Positions 1-12,210 are shown, numbered from the stretch's first letter. The stretch is 64,000 bases of DNA from Oreohelix idahoensis (GCA_024509875.1 JAMPIV010018787.1:124001-188000); one strand, 5' to 3'. Notes: a model not told the origin generated them from the sequence alone. Made by a program: numbers and translations.

Positions 1-463
1 ATATATATATATATACACAGACACACTCACACATAAAGTGCACGTACATCACACAAATATATAATCTGCTCCAGTTGGATCAGACATGTAATCACCAAAA
101 CTCAGCTGTAATGAGTTCCCAACAATTTATGCCTGTTGTTTGTATGTTACACTCCGATAATTTTATGTTAACCATGTATTGTTTAATTCCCATTTAAACA
201 AACATTGGTTTATTTTTTTTTGGCCCATATGTTTTTATGTTTTCCTTCAATTAGTTTTTTTTTTTTTTTAATGGAGTATTTAAAACAAATTGTATGTGCC
301 TCATTTTCAGCTTTGTTCGTTATTTCTCCTTTAACTGCCATTTTTTTAAAATCCGACCATCATTGTTTGAGTCTATTTACGTTAAATGTGTCAAATTATT
401 AAGTATACACAATTATATCTACATATGTAAAAACAACAACCAAGAATTTAATTCATCATTTTT
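1..463. other. AT-rich sequence, no gene seen
   Basis: The window opens with a short (AT)n/(AC)n tract. The remainder is AT-rich with oligo-T runs. The open frames are short, low-complexity and without recognisable domains. Confidence 0.6.
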
Positions 464-530
464 CTTTGTGCTCCTTATGGAGCAAGGAGTCACCACTGTA
501 GCTGGTCCCAAGAAGTTACAGATTTTCATA
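464..530 (+). repeat. Fragment of hairpin-bearing dispersed repeat
   Basis: A GCTCC-TTAT-GGAGC hairpin near 473-486 is followed by a stretch resembling the same place in the repeat at 27547-27602: a T-rich lead, the hairpin, a CACCA/CACTG segment, then GCTGGT. The family is not recognised. Its position just before a LINE fragment may be coincidental, or it may belong to that element. Confidence 0.4.
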
Positions 531-535
531 AATGA

Positions 536-1215
536 GTGCTTGCACTGAATAGAATAATTAAAAAGGTCGACAAGAACACCAATATAGGACTAATTGAAGC
601 AACCAGGAAAATAGCTGTAGAACACGAAGTGGGGAATAAATACTGGTATTTGATAGCATATAGACCAAAAGGGAGGCATCAAAGAAGAGTTAGCCACTCG
701 AAAAGCAGCAGCTGGGAGACTTTTTCAGGCCATAAATCGAGGATTCCTCAGCAAGAGAGAGGCTGGTAAGAAAACGAAGATGGCTGTATACCGCTCCACC
801 TATGTCCCAGTCTTGACATATGGATGCGAGTCATGGGCAATGACTACAACCCACAAAAGCCAGATCCAAACCTCAGAAATGAGGTATCTGAGGAAGGTGG
901 TTGAAGTTACAAGAAGAGATATGGTCCGCAACCAGACGATACGTCAAGGCCTAAAATCCCACCCCCTGCAGACCCAAGTAGAACAGTCCCAATTAAGATG
1001 GTTTGGCCATGTCTGCAGAATGGGAGAAGATCGGCTACCACGACAAGCATGGGAAACAAAGAGCCAGGGATCCAGACCCCCAGGATGACCCAGTGTCCGC
1101 TGGGAAGACAACATTAGACAATCTTTGAAGGACCGAGGACTAGAATAGAACCAGGCCAGGAGGAAGACAGCGGATAGGACAGTCTGGTGCTCTCTCTTCC
1201 AAACCTCTACACCTC
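536..1215 (+). pseudogene. LINE 3' remnant (C-terminal part of RT ORF)
   Basis: The frame at 780-1088 has the C-terminal layout of many animal non-LTR retrotransposon polymerases. It starts with a block ending LTYGCESWAM, continues through a helix with MRYLRKV, and reaches a QLRWFGHVCRM block. This region follows the RT thumb and has no catalytic residues. The upstream frame at 536-769 looks like degenerate sequence of the same ORF. No FADD palm motif is present, so the copy is 5'-truncated, as is usual after target-primed reverse transcription. It is dead. The clade is uncertain (RTE- or L1-like). Confidence 0.75.
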
Positions 1216-1264
1216 ACGGTAGAAGGGGAACGACTAAGTAAGTATTTGATAGCACACAAAACAA

Positions 1265-1440
1265 TGAATCCAGTTGATAGTATTACAAGGCAGCTTTTGC
1301 TCCGGAATCCCTAGGTAAAGAGAAAAAGAGGATGACATTAAAAATAAAAACATGGAAAAGAAAACTGCAGACAGATATGAAATGGAAAGTAGATCTGAAA
1401 ATATCTTGAATGCATGGTACATGACGGAAAGGCTTGACAT
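1265..1440 (+). pseudogene. Degenerate LINE 3' tail (family C)
   Basis: Broken frames spell a worn version of the tail seen at 50913-51116 and 58080-58260: a short GSPR-like motif, a basic stretch, then KTWKR-like residues followed by an acidic segment. Several stops and shifts are present. The assignment rests on similarity to the better copies in this window. Confidence 0.45.
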
Positions 1441-1802
1441 ATATTTGTTTATGCTTCACAATCAGTAGATGAATAATGAAAGAAAGAATGAATGATTTAA
1501 AAAGAAAAACAAAACAATACATTGTAATCAACAACATTCCACTTGTAACATCGACAAAACCACATGACAGCTAGGATAGTGGTGAACTGTGCTGCTAGAT
1601 ATATTAGTATATTTAGCTTCTATTATGAGTTCTTTCAGTTTTATTTATCATGTTAATAAAGAGACAATGGTGGTTTTTTTTATATATTCTGTGTTGCTTA
1701 TATTTGCTTCTGATATTTTTTTATTTTGGCTTCTTTTTAAATTAAAAGCATTTGAGTGCCAGAATGGTTATATGTTCTTAATGCTGGACCTAGTATAGTG
1801 AC
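1441..1802. other. Intergenic, nothing recognised
   Basis: AT-rich sequence with short T-rich frames encoding hydrophobic low-complexity peptides. No domain, RNA or repeat boundary is visible. Confidence 0.5.
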
Positions 1803-2030
1803 ATCTTTAACACTTCACTCCCTACGGCAGTATCCGCTGTGGGACTACCTTTACGATAAAAAATCACCAAGAGATAGGGTGACCAGTACCCTTCCTCGCT
1901 GCCTTTTCCTCCCCTAACTCAAGAGTTAACGACAGGTGCCCATTTACAGCTGGGTAGACCAGAGCGTGTCGATACAGTGAATTGAACCCAGCACCTTTGC
2001 CGCGAGACCAGCGCTCTAACCACTTTGTCA
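1803..2030 (-). repeat. tRNA-derived SINE, family S2
   Basis: On the minus strand the 5' end carries an A-box-like AGTGGTTAGAGCGC and, about 30 bases on, a B-box-like GGGTTCAATTC, the internal RNA polymerase III promoter of a tRNA. The body matches 54732-54975, including the shared segments CAGCT..AAAT and CTCTTGAGTTAGGG, and ends near GATACTGCCG. It lies just outside the G2 insertion. Two diverged copies sharing a tRNA-like head make SINE the best call. Confidence 0.7.
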
Positions 2031-2141
2031 ATCAAAAGCCATATGTAATTTTATTATTTGGGTGTATTTAGCCCTGTCTAGATCCCCCCGGGGGTCTGTG
2101 AGGGGACAAAGAATGATGATGACAATTGTCCCATCAGGCAT

Positions 2142-5100
2142 TGTGATGATATCACCATGAAACAACGTTAAAATATCTCCAAAATTAACGATGAAATGTA
2201 GGGTTAAAAATAATGCGTAAGATACTAGGAGACATGCTCGCCCACGCCAGCCCTTCCCACCGCCATTTAAAACTAACGAGTTAGAAGTGCAGACGAAACG
2301 TTTACCCTTTGTAGACGGGAGAGAACGGAGGACACAAAAAAGGAAAAATATGACTGAACACGTGTTTGAAGTTCGAACGGCAAAAAGACGCAAGTGGGGG
2401 TGAAAGAAAAAAAAAAAGTCACGTCCCGAGTTGACATAAAGTAAGAAAATGGACAAGAAACGGACATTAGCTCTTGATCGAGACAGTCATTTCTTGGACG
2501 TTTTTCGATACTTGGTCTTTATTTGAATGCCGCGGCAAAACACATGAGGGAAGGTTCTCGAACAAATTTTAAAAATTTAAACTTGAGAAAAATATGTTTT
2601 TTCTTAATAATAGAGTTATGACAATAAAATCTAGCTAGTTTGATAGCCCATCTTGAGCAGAGAAATAATATGCTTCCAATTATACAGACGGATAGATAAT
2701 AAGGAAGATATTGACAAAAGACTGTATTGTTCATATCAGGCAAGCGACTGCACTGTTAACCCATATCACTAAAAGTTACCAAAATCTTGGCCTTGAGTCT
2801 GCAAACGTAAAAGTCAAGCTGTAATTAAAGAGAGGGAATGTGGTGGAGCATTGTAGCTAAAAATAACTTAGGCAGCAGATTCGTGTAGGAAATGCATGTA
2901 AAACCAAGTGTGTTTTTATGAAAAAAACAAGTAGAGACAGACGGACTAACAGACCGTAATACATACTTGACTGAGATTTGACTGAAGTGACTTTTGGTTG
3001 CCAATTTGAAAGTTAGGGGGGAAGTCGGCGATTGGTCAACGCATTTTATAGTAGCGTGATAGAGAGGTGAAAGTTTGCCATTTGACATAAGTCTGTTCAG
3101 AGACGCAGTTTGAATCCATAGTGGTGTTGATCCCTAAGAATATAACTATATAGTGGGACGCCATCATACGGCCAGCAGCTCAGCTGAGTTTTGCTAGCAA
3201 ATGTAACTGTGTTCTCAATTCTGAATTCTGAACTGTGAGTTTCTATTTGGCACCAAAGCGGTGTCAAATGCTGTAGTAATATATACAAGTGTGGACCAGA
3301 GCAGTCTATCATTGTGTCAGAGCAGCCGTATATTGCCCCCAGCACGGAGAGGTGGGGCCACCAGACTTCTGTACAGGATCGATGCAGGCAGATAAGTCAT
3401 ATCTGGCCTGCTGGACTTTCACCAACAAAATTTTCACTAAATTATCTCTAATTTACCATCAAATAAAGCCATGACATTGGGGAAATTAAACTATATATAT
3501 TTATCCCTTAAGTCAACGGACAATGTTTGGCAGTCATAGACTGGGAGTGATGACACCATCCCAACAGCATATCTAGTAATAAGTTCTCCTGTGACTATCT
3601 TAATATAATTATTATTAACCAGTCATTTGAAATAATAAAGTACACATTTTCCATTTTATTATGTCATATGATTTTGCATTCCATTTATGACTCCATAATA
3701 TTTCTTATGTTCTGACCAACTAAACATTTGGTTCAGAACAAAATAAATATTTCAAAAGATTTAACCTTTAAAAACTAAAACCGCCTGAGTTAGTTCAGTG
3801 TGTTATAAGTTTTATTAATATTATTAGACTTCTTAAATATCTGTGTGTGTGTGTGTGTGTAATCTACCACAACACATTACATATCAGTACCCTAGACTTT
3901 TTAATGTAGCCACATTCATTAGTAAAAAAAAAAGATATGTGTGAGGTCGTAAGTGGTAGTAAGAAGGGCCTTCTGTAATTCACATCTACATTTGTCTCAG
4001 GAGCCTGTGATAAACGAGCGCAAAGGCCTTATTGCTCTATCTTTTCCTACATCTTTCGTATTGTATTTTCTCCGACATTTGCTCTTTCATGCAACATTTG
4101 CGATCCATATTTGCTATTTCATCGTTGTGATTACTCGCAACCGGTATCTAGAGAACCACATTTGCTCTTTCATCGGGGGAAATAAAATCCTTTGATTGAG
4201 TCCACATGCCCGACATTATCGTTTGAAGCCCACATTGCATCGTGATAAATCAGGTAAAAACACATATGGTCATCCGAATCAAACATGGGCATGCGGTAAT
4301 TTCTGTGACACCACATTGGACGCCCAGATTGGCCAGGGGAAAACGTCTCACCGCGGTTCAGACAAGCGTTGGTTTACCACATTGGATGCCCAGCTTGGCC
4401 AGGTGACTTCCAGAAATATATAATACCGCATAATCTACTAGAGTGGGGCAGTCAAGTTTTTTACCTTGTGAGGAAGAGATTAAACCCAAAACGCATAGCC
4501 TAATACATGTGTTTATTCAGAGTGGATGATAATTCAGTTCTGTGATTAATTGTGTTCTTAAAGGATTTTGCGAAAGGAAAAGAAGGTTAGTAGATCTTAT
4601 ACTTATTAATACATTTTCTTATTTTTGTTTATTTTAACCTCACAGCTAAAATGTGCGAAAGATAAAGTTTCAAATAATTCTTGGCATAACTGATTAATAA
4701 AATCAGAAGATTTTCCTAGAAGATGATAGGATGATAGGAGGTAATTAATAGTTCATATTTCACCTTTATCATCATCACAGTCTCCCATGCGCACACACTC
4801 TCATGCACAAGATATTTAACATCATTAGAATTGAACTCAGAGAGAGAGAGAGATGAATAATGAGCAGTAGTTTAAATGCAAGTCAACCAGTGATGTTAAA
4901 TGTGAAAACTTACGAAGACTTTTGTGTGTCTTCAGTTCATCAGAAGTCTGAGTCTACACGCAACGTGTCTGAAGTCTAACCAGAAATAAGTTATTAAAAA
5001 CGGACATTTGGCTAGCAGAATTCGCCATAGGACATCTTTCATTCCTCAATTAAAAAGGAATATTGTCTCACCCACAAGTCATAAGGTGGACGCAGCATTT

Positions 5101-6151
5101 TTCGTCACCATATACTGCTTGCTCACAAGTTCAATACATCGTTATCACAAGTTCAATACAGAGTCATCATAAATTCAACTCACTCGAAAGATCATTATCA
5201 CGACTACATACGCAAGATTATGAGTCTACATATCACTAACATTTCGTGAGGATATCCAGTCTGACCAGTACCGTCGGGAGATTAGACAACAGACCTTTTG
5301 TTCAGATGACAGCTATTAACTGTTGATCAACACTACAGAGATATACTCAAATAGTGAAGGAATATACATAGATATCTCGTCAGCGTTCTTCGTACGACAA
5401 CAGTATTCATCAGAACGTCCTCAGCTTAGAGATACCCCACTCGACATAACGTATAACAACTTGGGACATTTTATGCATACATGTGAATCCTCATATCTAG
5501 GAGAAGCATTTAGAGACACATGGACTGTGTAGAGTACTCACCATTTTGGTAACACGTATCATATCACATCATCATCATTTCACTTTACACCAGTTCATTC
5601 TTAATTAACTATTACTTAATTAACTGTAATTTTATTATCTCATCTGTGTGTTTTGTGTGAATCGTCTTTCACCATCATCACGTTCTAACCATTACTAACC
5701 CTATATGTGTGGATATTTCATTAATAAACCCAACGATCGGTTGATCATTATCAAGAGTTTGTTAATGTATCACTCGTGCTGTCGGTGTTACATATTCACC
5801 TATAGGAACCTTTCTCTACTCAGATGAGGTTGGGGGCTTTTTCTTTACGGGATCTAAGGGCAGAAGCTAAGGTCGTGGGGAAACAGAACTCTTTCCATAA
5901 TTAATTAGACAACACTGTCTAGTGGAAAGCATTCGCATTCCTGTCTTCTTGTCCCTATCTCGAATAGGTCTTTATTCTTTCTTAACGAGCCAATTTCTAG
6001 AGACCTTATATCTATATCCCATAGACTATTCCTGGCAAAAACTACTGTAGTAGTTGCCCCAGTGACTCACCACACGACAGAGCCTTCACAGCTGACCTCA
6101 TACATCACACTAGGTGACATCAACCATACAATACCATCAAAATCCACTACA
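2142..6151 (+). repeat. G2 5' LTR (interrupted by a solo LTR)
   Basis: Starts TG, ends CA. About 1.93 kb once the 2.08-kb insertion is removed. It matches 21094-22824 with roughly 1% substitutions by eye. It keeps about 200 bp around 2765-2965 that the 3' LTR has lost. It contains a (GT)n run near 3841-3860. The open frames inside it also occur in the other LTR copies and look non-coding. Confidence 0.93.
4006..6079. mobile_element. Solo LTR inserted in G2 5' LTR
   Basis: A 2074-bp block beginning TGTGATAAACG and ending CACACGACA lies between identical GAGCC duplications (4001-4005 and 6080-6084). The uninterrupted target is visible in the G2 3' LTR at about 22756. TG..CA ends, a 5-bp duplication, no coding region and a poly(A)-type AATAAA near 5722 mark a solo LTR left by LTR-LTR recombination. 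An imperfect repeat with core GCCCAG-TTGGCCAGG occurs near 4311 and 4376. The parent family is not otherwise seen here. If AATAAA is used, transcription runs on +. Confidence 0.85.
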
Positions 6152-6415
6152 TATATTGGGGTCTCTTCCAGGGATAATTAGCTTATCAGTAATATTAGGA
6201 TCTCCTGGTGGGAGAATTAAAATTAGGGGAACAAATTGTAAAAATTAAAAGTGTCCCTTAAAATTGAAAGTGAGAATAAAAGTTGGTGAATCTTCACAGC
6301 CAGTGGTAATTAATTAGTTAACTGGCTAATTAGAATTACCTTAATCAATAATTAATTAGAATTACTTTAGTTATTGATTGGTTAGATTTTACCTTGATCA
6401 TTGTTATTTTGTGTG
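6152..6415 (+). other. G2 leader with candidate primer-binding site
   Basis: The untranslated leader lies between the 5' LTR and the gag ATG. Five bases after the LTR is TTGGGGTCTCTTCCAGGG, where a tRNA primer-binding site starting TGG is expected. I cannot name the tRNA. The rest is AT-rich with repeated TTAATTAG-like words. Confidence 0.5.
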
Positions 6416-6587
6416 ATGGCTGAGCTAGCAAAGTTCAGATCAGCTGCTGTGCTAACGGCGAAGGATATGGGAATGGATGGTCAGGCTTTAATTCAGTATG
6501 TAACTGCTGAATGTGATAAGTATATTGAACGGGAAGAAAGAAGATTAGAAAAAGAGGCCGAAAGAAAATTAGAATCTGAAAGGTTGG
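6416..6587 (+). pseudogene. gag: G2 gag, N-terminal piece (split by G1)
   Basis: The ATG at 6416 (G at +4) opens a frame beginning MAELAKF. It runs into a charged helix rich in Glu, Arg and Lys, the start of a long coiled coil. After 57 codons the frame meets the G1 terminus at 6588, preceded by its target duplication GTTGG (6583-6587). The same helix resumes in frame at 16892. Gag assembles the cytoplasmic particle around element RNA. A helical N-terminal coiled coil is also present in G1 and G3 gag. The continuous helix across the junction shows gag was open at this point before G1 arrived. Confidence 0.85.
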
Positions 6588-7966
6588 TGATAAGGGTGGA
6601 TTTGAGCTGAAGTGGTAACTTGCCACCCTTATCGACACCTGGTTTTAAAGTGTAAGATGTAGGTGTCTTCTCTGATTTAGGATGTTGCTGTGTATGTGGT
6701 AGTGGAACAGTTCACAGGGTTATCACACAGGCAACATGACGTGTAGAGTCATAGAAAGGGTAACTTCGTTGTATAAGTTTCTTCCATTTATTGCACGCCA
6801 CAAAACAGTCATGATACTTATGACATCAACATAGTTAACGAGTTCAGCAAGATGATATGGCACATTGAAAACAATTTCTGTAGTCAGCAATGACAGCTGT
6901 TGTATATATGCGTCATAAGACATCACAGTTCAATAGATTCAGAAATTCATAAATCATAGAGTTCTAGTTCGTGAAGCTGTATAAATAATAATAATTTCTA
7001 TAACTTCTGCAACAGTGTCAGCTACAGATCTTCAATGTTCATAAACAATAATAAATGCTCCCATTCTGATGCTAGCAGATCAGATGTATACAATCAGTCC
7101 GTTTACTGTCTGCACGTGAATAGCATACATGGGCTACAGGTCAGCTCGACCTTTATAATGTTCCTAAGTCTAACCATCTGACTTGGACGTGATCTCTGAT
7201 ATAACGAATCCTGGAACACAGACAATAGTCTTGTTGGTCTAGAGCGACCCATATATATTTAACTAGTTCAGGTATAAAAGACTTATCCTAGTCAAAGTAC
7301 CTCTCCATTTTGCATCACACAGGCGAGCAAATAGGCGACAAAATGACGAACCTCTAGATGATAGCATAAAGTTCGATACAAGAGGAATTACCTTATTTCG
7401 GAAAATCAACCATGAACATATGCCTCCAGGCAGGCGTGAATAATACTGGGAAATAGTCTAGTTAGCTAACTAACTCACAAAGACACTGTATTTCCCTCAG
7501 AAAATCACAAGACGCAGTTGCGTCTGCTCGCTTCTTAAACCATTTCTCAACTGCCCGAACTGGGCGGAACACACAGAACGAACTCCCAGCTTTTGACATG
7601 CGCAGAACGACAATCTCTGAGTTGCCGTTCACAATAAGACGATTCTAAGAACATTCGAGATAAAAGTCTTACACAGTCGCGCCTTTTATGGTCATGAAAA
7701 GAAGCGTTAAGAAAGGTTTCAGACATCTACCATAGTTGACTGGTACTACCAAATAAGGAGATGTGGTCACGCTTCGTTCAAGAAATTATAGACCGAACGT
7801 GTCTCTATACAAGAGCAGGCAAACTCCTAAAAAATTGTAGTTTCGATAACTCGGATTATGTCCCTTTGACCATAGAAAACATAATACACACTTCAGTCAA
7901 AAAAATGATCATACATATCAAAAAATGTTTATACAAACGAAAAATAATAATGATCCGTGCGTAACA
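6588..7966 (-). repeat. G1 3' LTR
   Basis: 1379 bp, nearly identical to 15499-16886. The main length difference is near 7278, where the other copy has extra bases around CTACCGGTGAC. It is the downstream LTR because pol ends at 8749 and a purine-rich tract abuts it at 7967. Confidence 0.95.
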
Positions 7967-8748
7967 TTACCGCACCCTCCCGGGAAAAAAAAAAAAATGA
8001 AACATTTTTTTTTTTAAATCCTGGAGCCGGAAAAAATCTAGGCTCCTAACGCACGTATGATGCGTGGATATATATACCTAACAAATTAGCTCAACGCATG
8101 GAGCGACACTGAGATCATATCTCAGATCCTTAGAGAAAAAATTTATCTAAGTATACGCTGATATATTCCAGGAAGGTGCCACCAACACACGCCACAATGA
8201 TGGCAACAACATAATGACAATCAAATTATTCTCATACCAATATATGAAATTAAATATATTATGTGTTATCATACAATGTGTTGCAAATAGCGGTGTAATT
8301 TACTAATATACCGCACTATATTATTACATTATATAAAGTAACAGTAATTAATAAGTAATACATGTGTTGATCTTCGGTGACATAAAACATTCAATAGAAG
8401 AAGATGTGGACATCATCCGCTCCCAATGTAGGACAGGACTTGATATCCTCAAAGTTCCACAATGGACATAAACTCGCAGACTTCAATGATGTGCTGCGAA
8501 AATATCAATAACACAAATCTTAAAGACAACTGGTAAATTTCTTAATACAATCCTGAAAATAATTTATTTAAATGTGGCCGAGTGATCTTTTGGCCCGTAT
8601 ATCACTAACTAAGCCTTCTTAGATAATTACATGGTACAATGTTATAAATTTCCCTCAAAAAAAAAAAAAAAGTGAGACAAAATCTACTAACATGTCATTA
8701 TAACATTGGACTGTATATCAGGAAATATATATATATATGACAGAAGAA
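7967..8748 (-). other. G1 3' untranslated region and polypurine tract
   Basis: On the element strand GGGAGGGTGCGGTAA lies directly before the 3' LTR, a suitable polypurine tract to prime plus-strand DNA. Beside it is a run of 13 T. The other ~750 bases between the pol stop and the tract are AT-rich and non-coding. No env-like frame is present. Confidence 0.7.
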
Positions 8749-11433
8749 TCATGTGGAATCGTGTGGACATCTGGACAGAATGTCTGCCATTACATTATCC
8801 GAACCACGGATAGCTCGAACCGAGAAATGAAATGGTTGAAGAGCTATGGCATAACGAGTGGACCTCGAGCTCTTCAAGTTTTTGCTCTGAATAGCAGTAA
8901 GCGCTTTCTGGTCGGTTTCCACAATGAAATGTGCGCCTAGAAGAAATCTTTGTAACTTCAGAATAGACCATACCATAGCCAATAACTCACGGTCTAAAAC
9001 CGAGTAATTCTTTTCTGCAGCGTTTAATTTCCTAGAGATATACATCACCGGATGCAAAGTATCAGAATACTCCTGCATTAGTGCTGCCCCAATCCCTGTT
9101 GACGAGGCGTCACTTCGAAGAACAAAAGTCTTCTCAATAGTAGGTAACTTAAGAATAGGTGGAGATGAAAATAGGGCTTTAACCTGGTCCAATGAGGATT
9201 GACATTCTTTAGACCAGCGGATCAGATTAGGCGACCCTTTCTTCAATAAAGTAGAAAGCGGTGCCATAATGGAGGACAGATTCGGAATGAATCGTCCGTA
9301 GAATTGAATCAAACCTAATAGACTCCTTACTTGTTTCTTCGTCTTAGGGACCGAAATGTTAAGTATTTTTGAAACATTGTGGTCCTCTGTCTTTAAAAGA
9401 CCATGACCAACCCGATGACCTAGGAAAGAAATCTCGCTAAATCCTATAAAGGCTTTAGAGGGTTTTGCAGTCAAGTTATACTCGCGAAGAGTAGACAGTA
9501 ATTCGTATAAACCCAAATAATGATCTTCCCAAGAATCACTGAATAGACAGATATCATCTAGGTATGCTATGACATCTGTACGATATGCGAGAATTCGCCG
9601 CATCATGCGTACGAATGTAGCAGGGGCGTTCATAAGACCAAAAGGCATGAAATTCCATTGGAATAAACCCCTAGGTGTAGAAAAAGCTGTAAAAGGTTTG
9701 GCACGTTCAGTTAGCGGGACTTGCCAATAACCTTTAGACAAATCTAGTTTGGTAAAGAATCTAGAATTAGAAAGTTTATTGAGTAGCTCTTCTAATGAAG
9801 GCATAGGTTCAGCATCGAACTTCGTAACTTGGTTCAATTTGCGATAATCTACGCAAATGCGAATGTTATTATCCTTCTTTCGAACAATAACCATAGACGA
9901 AGAGTATGCTGAAGTGGATGGTTCAATGATTTCCAAACGTATCATTTCATCCAATTCTTTTTCGACTTGAGACTGGAAATGGATAGGTATTGGATATGGT
10001 CTGACTCTGATAGGATTGTGATCAGTTAGCACAATGTCATGTTCTATGACATGTGTGTGTCCCGGGATGTCTGTAAGAACATCCTGAAATGTTTGCAACA
10101 TCGAAGAAACTTGTCGATGTTCCTCAGCGGAAAGATTTGGAGAAACGGTCACGTTTTTCCAAGATTCCGTAGAATAAAGTGGGACCATAGAAAGAGGAAG
10201 ATTGACATCAGAAAAAGTAGTTTCCTCATCCTGTATAACTGACAGAGATGAGTACTGACCATGAGTTGCTTGTGAATTGTCCGTAGCCTGGAAAATAGGC
10301 TGCAAATAGTCAGGTCTTTCATAAAATTCTGTGAGCATATTTATGTGGAAAGTTTTATGCTTTCCATCAATATCGACAACATAGTCGACATCAGAAATTT
10401 TGGAGACTATTGCATATGGACCTTTCCATGCAATTAGAAGTCTGTTCTCCCTTGAAGGAAGTAGAACGAGAGCTTTGTCACCTGGACAAAGTTGTCGTAG
10501 ACATCTATTCTTATTTGCAAACTGCCTTGCCTTTTCTTTAGCAAATTCTGAAGACGAAGTTGCTAGTTTGCATGCCTCGATGATCTTTTGCCTAAGAGCA
10601 ATGACGTACTCATAAGAAGATTGAGTCTCATCGCTAATATTATCGGCAGTGATTAGATCGTGAAGTAAAGACATAGGGCCGCGCGGTTGCGCGCCAAAGA
10701 CAAGTTCAAAAGGGGAAAACCCCGTATGTTCATTGGGGACCTCTCTATACGCAAAGAGAGCCGCGGGTAAGACCCTGTCCCAATCCTGAGGATGATCCTC
10801 AGTTATTTTACCAAGTAAAGTTTTCAGAGTCCTATTTAAACGTTCGACCAACCCATTAGACATTGGGTGATAGATACTGCTGAGAGACCTTTTAATGTGT
10901 AGCATAGACATTACCTGTGACATAGTGTCTGATATAAGTTGAGTGCCATGGTCTGACAATATTTCTCCGGGAAAACCCAAGCGAGAAAATATCAGCCAAA
11001 GAGCGTCTGCGATATCAGCAGTTGAGATGCTCTTGAGAGGTATTGCCTCTGGCCAACGTGTGCACATATCGACACATGTAAGGATAAATTGATGTCCTCT
11101 AGCCGACTTAATTCTAAAAGGACCGATAATATCTATTGCCATTTTTTGAAAAGGGCGAATAGGAATGTCAGCAGCCTGGATAGGCGCAGCATGTCGTGGT
11201 CCTTTAGATTTGACCTCCTGACATACTTTGCAAGAGCGACAGTACATTCGTATGTCCTTGCTCACAAATGGCCAAAAGAAAGCCGCAAGAACCCTCGACT
11301 TTGTACGGGAAAAACCCATATGTCCAGCACATTGCGAGTCATGAGCATGTTGCAATATTTGCAATCTCATGCTCTTAGGCACAAGAAATTTGTGAATGAG
11401 TGGACGTAGTCGAGTCTTGTACCATACGTACAA
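8749..11433 (-). CDS. pol: G1 pol: integrase, reverse transcriptase, RNase H
   Basis: An open frame of 894 codons; the start Met is arbitrary because the polyprotein continues from the protease frame. In order: an HHCC zinc domain (His31, His38, Cys68, Cys71); integrase core with Asp101, Asp161 and Glu197 (DD35E spacing); a GPY-type C-terminal block (WKGPYAIV, about residues 350-395); Ty3/Gypsy RT with DLSKGYWQ, the FMPFGLMNAP block and catalytic YLDD near residue 622; then RNase H with SDAS, a Glu in DRELLA, ETDQ and a final MADILSR. All key residues are present. Integrase before RT is the reverse of normal Ty3/Gypsy order and fits the Gmr1-like group. A one-base shift near 11410 separates it from the protease frame. 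Confidence 0.95.
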   Translation of the reverse strand: MYVWYKTRLRPLIHKFLVPKSMRLQILQHAHDSQCAGHMGFSRTKSRVLAAFFWPFVSKDIRMYCRSCKVCQEVKSKGPRHAAPIQAADIPIRPFQKMAIDIIGPFRIKSARGHQFILTCVDMCTRWPEAIPLKSISTADIADALWLIFSRLGFPGEILSDHGTQLISDTMSQVMSMLHIKRSLSSIYHPMSNGLVERLNRTLKTLLGKITEDHPQDWDRVLPAALFAYREVPNEHTGFSPFELVFGAQPRGPMSLLHDLITADNISDETQSSYEYVIALRQKIIEACKLATSSSEFAKEKARQFANKNRCLRQLCPGDKALVLLPSRENRLLIAWKGPYAIVSKISDVDYVVDIDGKHKTFHINMLTEFYERPDYLQPIFQATDNSQATHGQYSSLSVIQDEETTFSDVNLPLSMVPLYSTESWKNVTVSPNLSAEEHRQVSSMLQTFQDVLTDIPGHTHVIEHDIVLTDHNPIRVRPYPIPIHFQSQVEKELDEMIRLEIIEPSTSAYSSSMVIVRKKDNNIRICVDYRKLNQVTKFDAEPMPSLEELLNKLSNSRFFTKLDLSKGYWQVPLTERAKPFTAFSTPRGLFQWNFMPFGLMNAPATFVRMMRRILAYRTDVIAYLDDICLFSDSWEDHYLGLYELLSTLREYNLTAKPSKAFIGFSEISFLGHRVGHGLLKTEDHNVSKILNISVPKTKKQVRSLLGLIQFYGRFIPNLSSIMAPLSTLLKKGSPNLIRWSKECQSSLDQVKALFSSPPILKLPTIEKTFVLRSDASSTGIGAALMQEYSDTLHPVMYISRKLNAAEKNYSVLDRELLAMVWSILKLQRFLLGAHFIVETDQKALTAIQSKNLKSSRSTRYAIALQPFHFSVRAIRGSDNVMADILSRCPHDST

Positions 11434-12210
11434 GTACGCCGTTCTTCATAGAAATCCAAGATTTCCTATTAGTGTTCTGATTAGGATCACCTTTTTTTGC
11501 TAGAATGAAGAATTTTTGTAAAGAAGGATCTTCTTCTTGCAATTTGATAAATGAGTCACGTGTAATAGTCAAGTGACTATCTTGGTCATTTACTTCATCA
11601 TTATTAGTTAATGAAGTTTGAGGTGGATCCAGAGCATGTGCTCTTGTGACCACCGCATTGGTAGCTTCAATGTTTTGCTCTTCCCAAACAGCAATCTGCT
11701 GTGGGGTACATTCCCTAACTCCGTGAATACGACCAATAATAAGGTCCGCAATAGGGTTTGGAAGTAGACACGCGTGGACCTCTCCCGTGAAGAAAGGAGT
11801 AGCAATGTGTATTATAGCAGTAGGATACTTTTCTAACGTGCCACCAAATGTGACACATTTGATGACTTTTCCTGTAGCACAGGATGGATCTACAAGAGAT
11901 TGCCTAACGCCGACAGTAGTACATCCAGAATCAAACAACACTGAGACTGGATTACTATTTACTAGCCCCTTATGTAATATAAGAGAACCTCTCCCATCAT
12001 GAGCAACATTAGCAGGAAGAGCGGGCAAAGGATGACCACAGCTTAGAGTACTAACGGTTTTCGGATCAAATAAAGTACTGCATTGGATACATTTATTTGC
12101 CCTACCAAAATCAAAAGATGAGCATCCGATAGCATTATGGTCTTTATCATTATTAACCTGTTTATCTGCTCCCTGAGATTCTTGTTGAACAGAGTTTGTC
12201 TGTTGATATC
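11375..12210 (-). pseudogene. pro: G1 Cys/His motif, retropepsin and linker (shifted frame)
   Basis: This frame carries a motif CIQC-x13-CGH, then an aspartic protease with LFDSGCT as the active-site Asp-Ser-Gly and LIIGRIHG as the flap/second half. After about 60 linker residues it approaches the integrase. The protease would cleave the polyprotein. The frame is offset from gag at a run of six T near 12211 and from pol near 11410. The related G3 element reads from the gag C-terminus into protease in one frame, so the offsets here look like length changes rather than programmed frameshifting. Confidence 0.85.

Noticed and set aside
2028..2456. 142-codon minus-strand frame, also present at 21079-21408
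   Set aside because: It lies in the G2 LTR and recurs only because the LTR is repeated; composition is low-complexity and there is no domain.
8749..11433. Retroviral envelope gene downstream of pol
   Set aside because: No frame with signal peptide and membrane segment lies between pol and the 3' LTR in G1, G2 or G3; these look like retrotransposons, not infectious forms.
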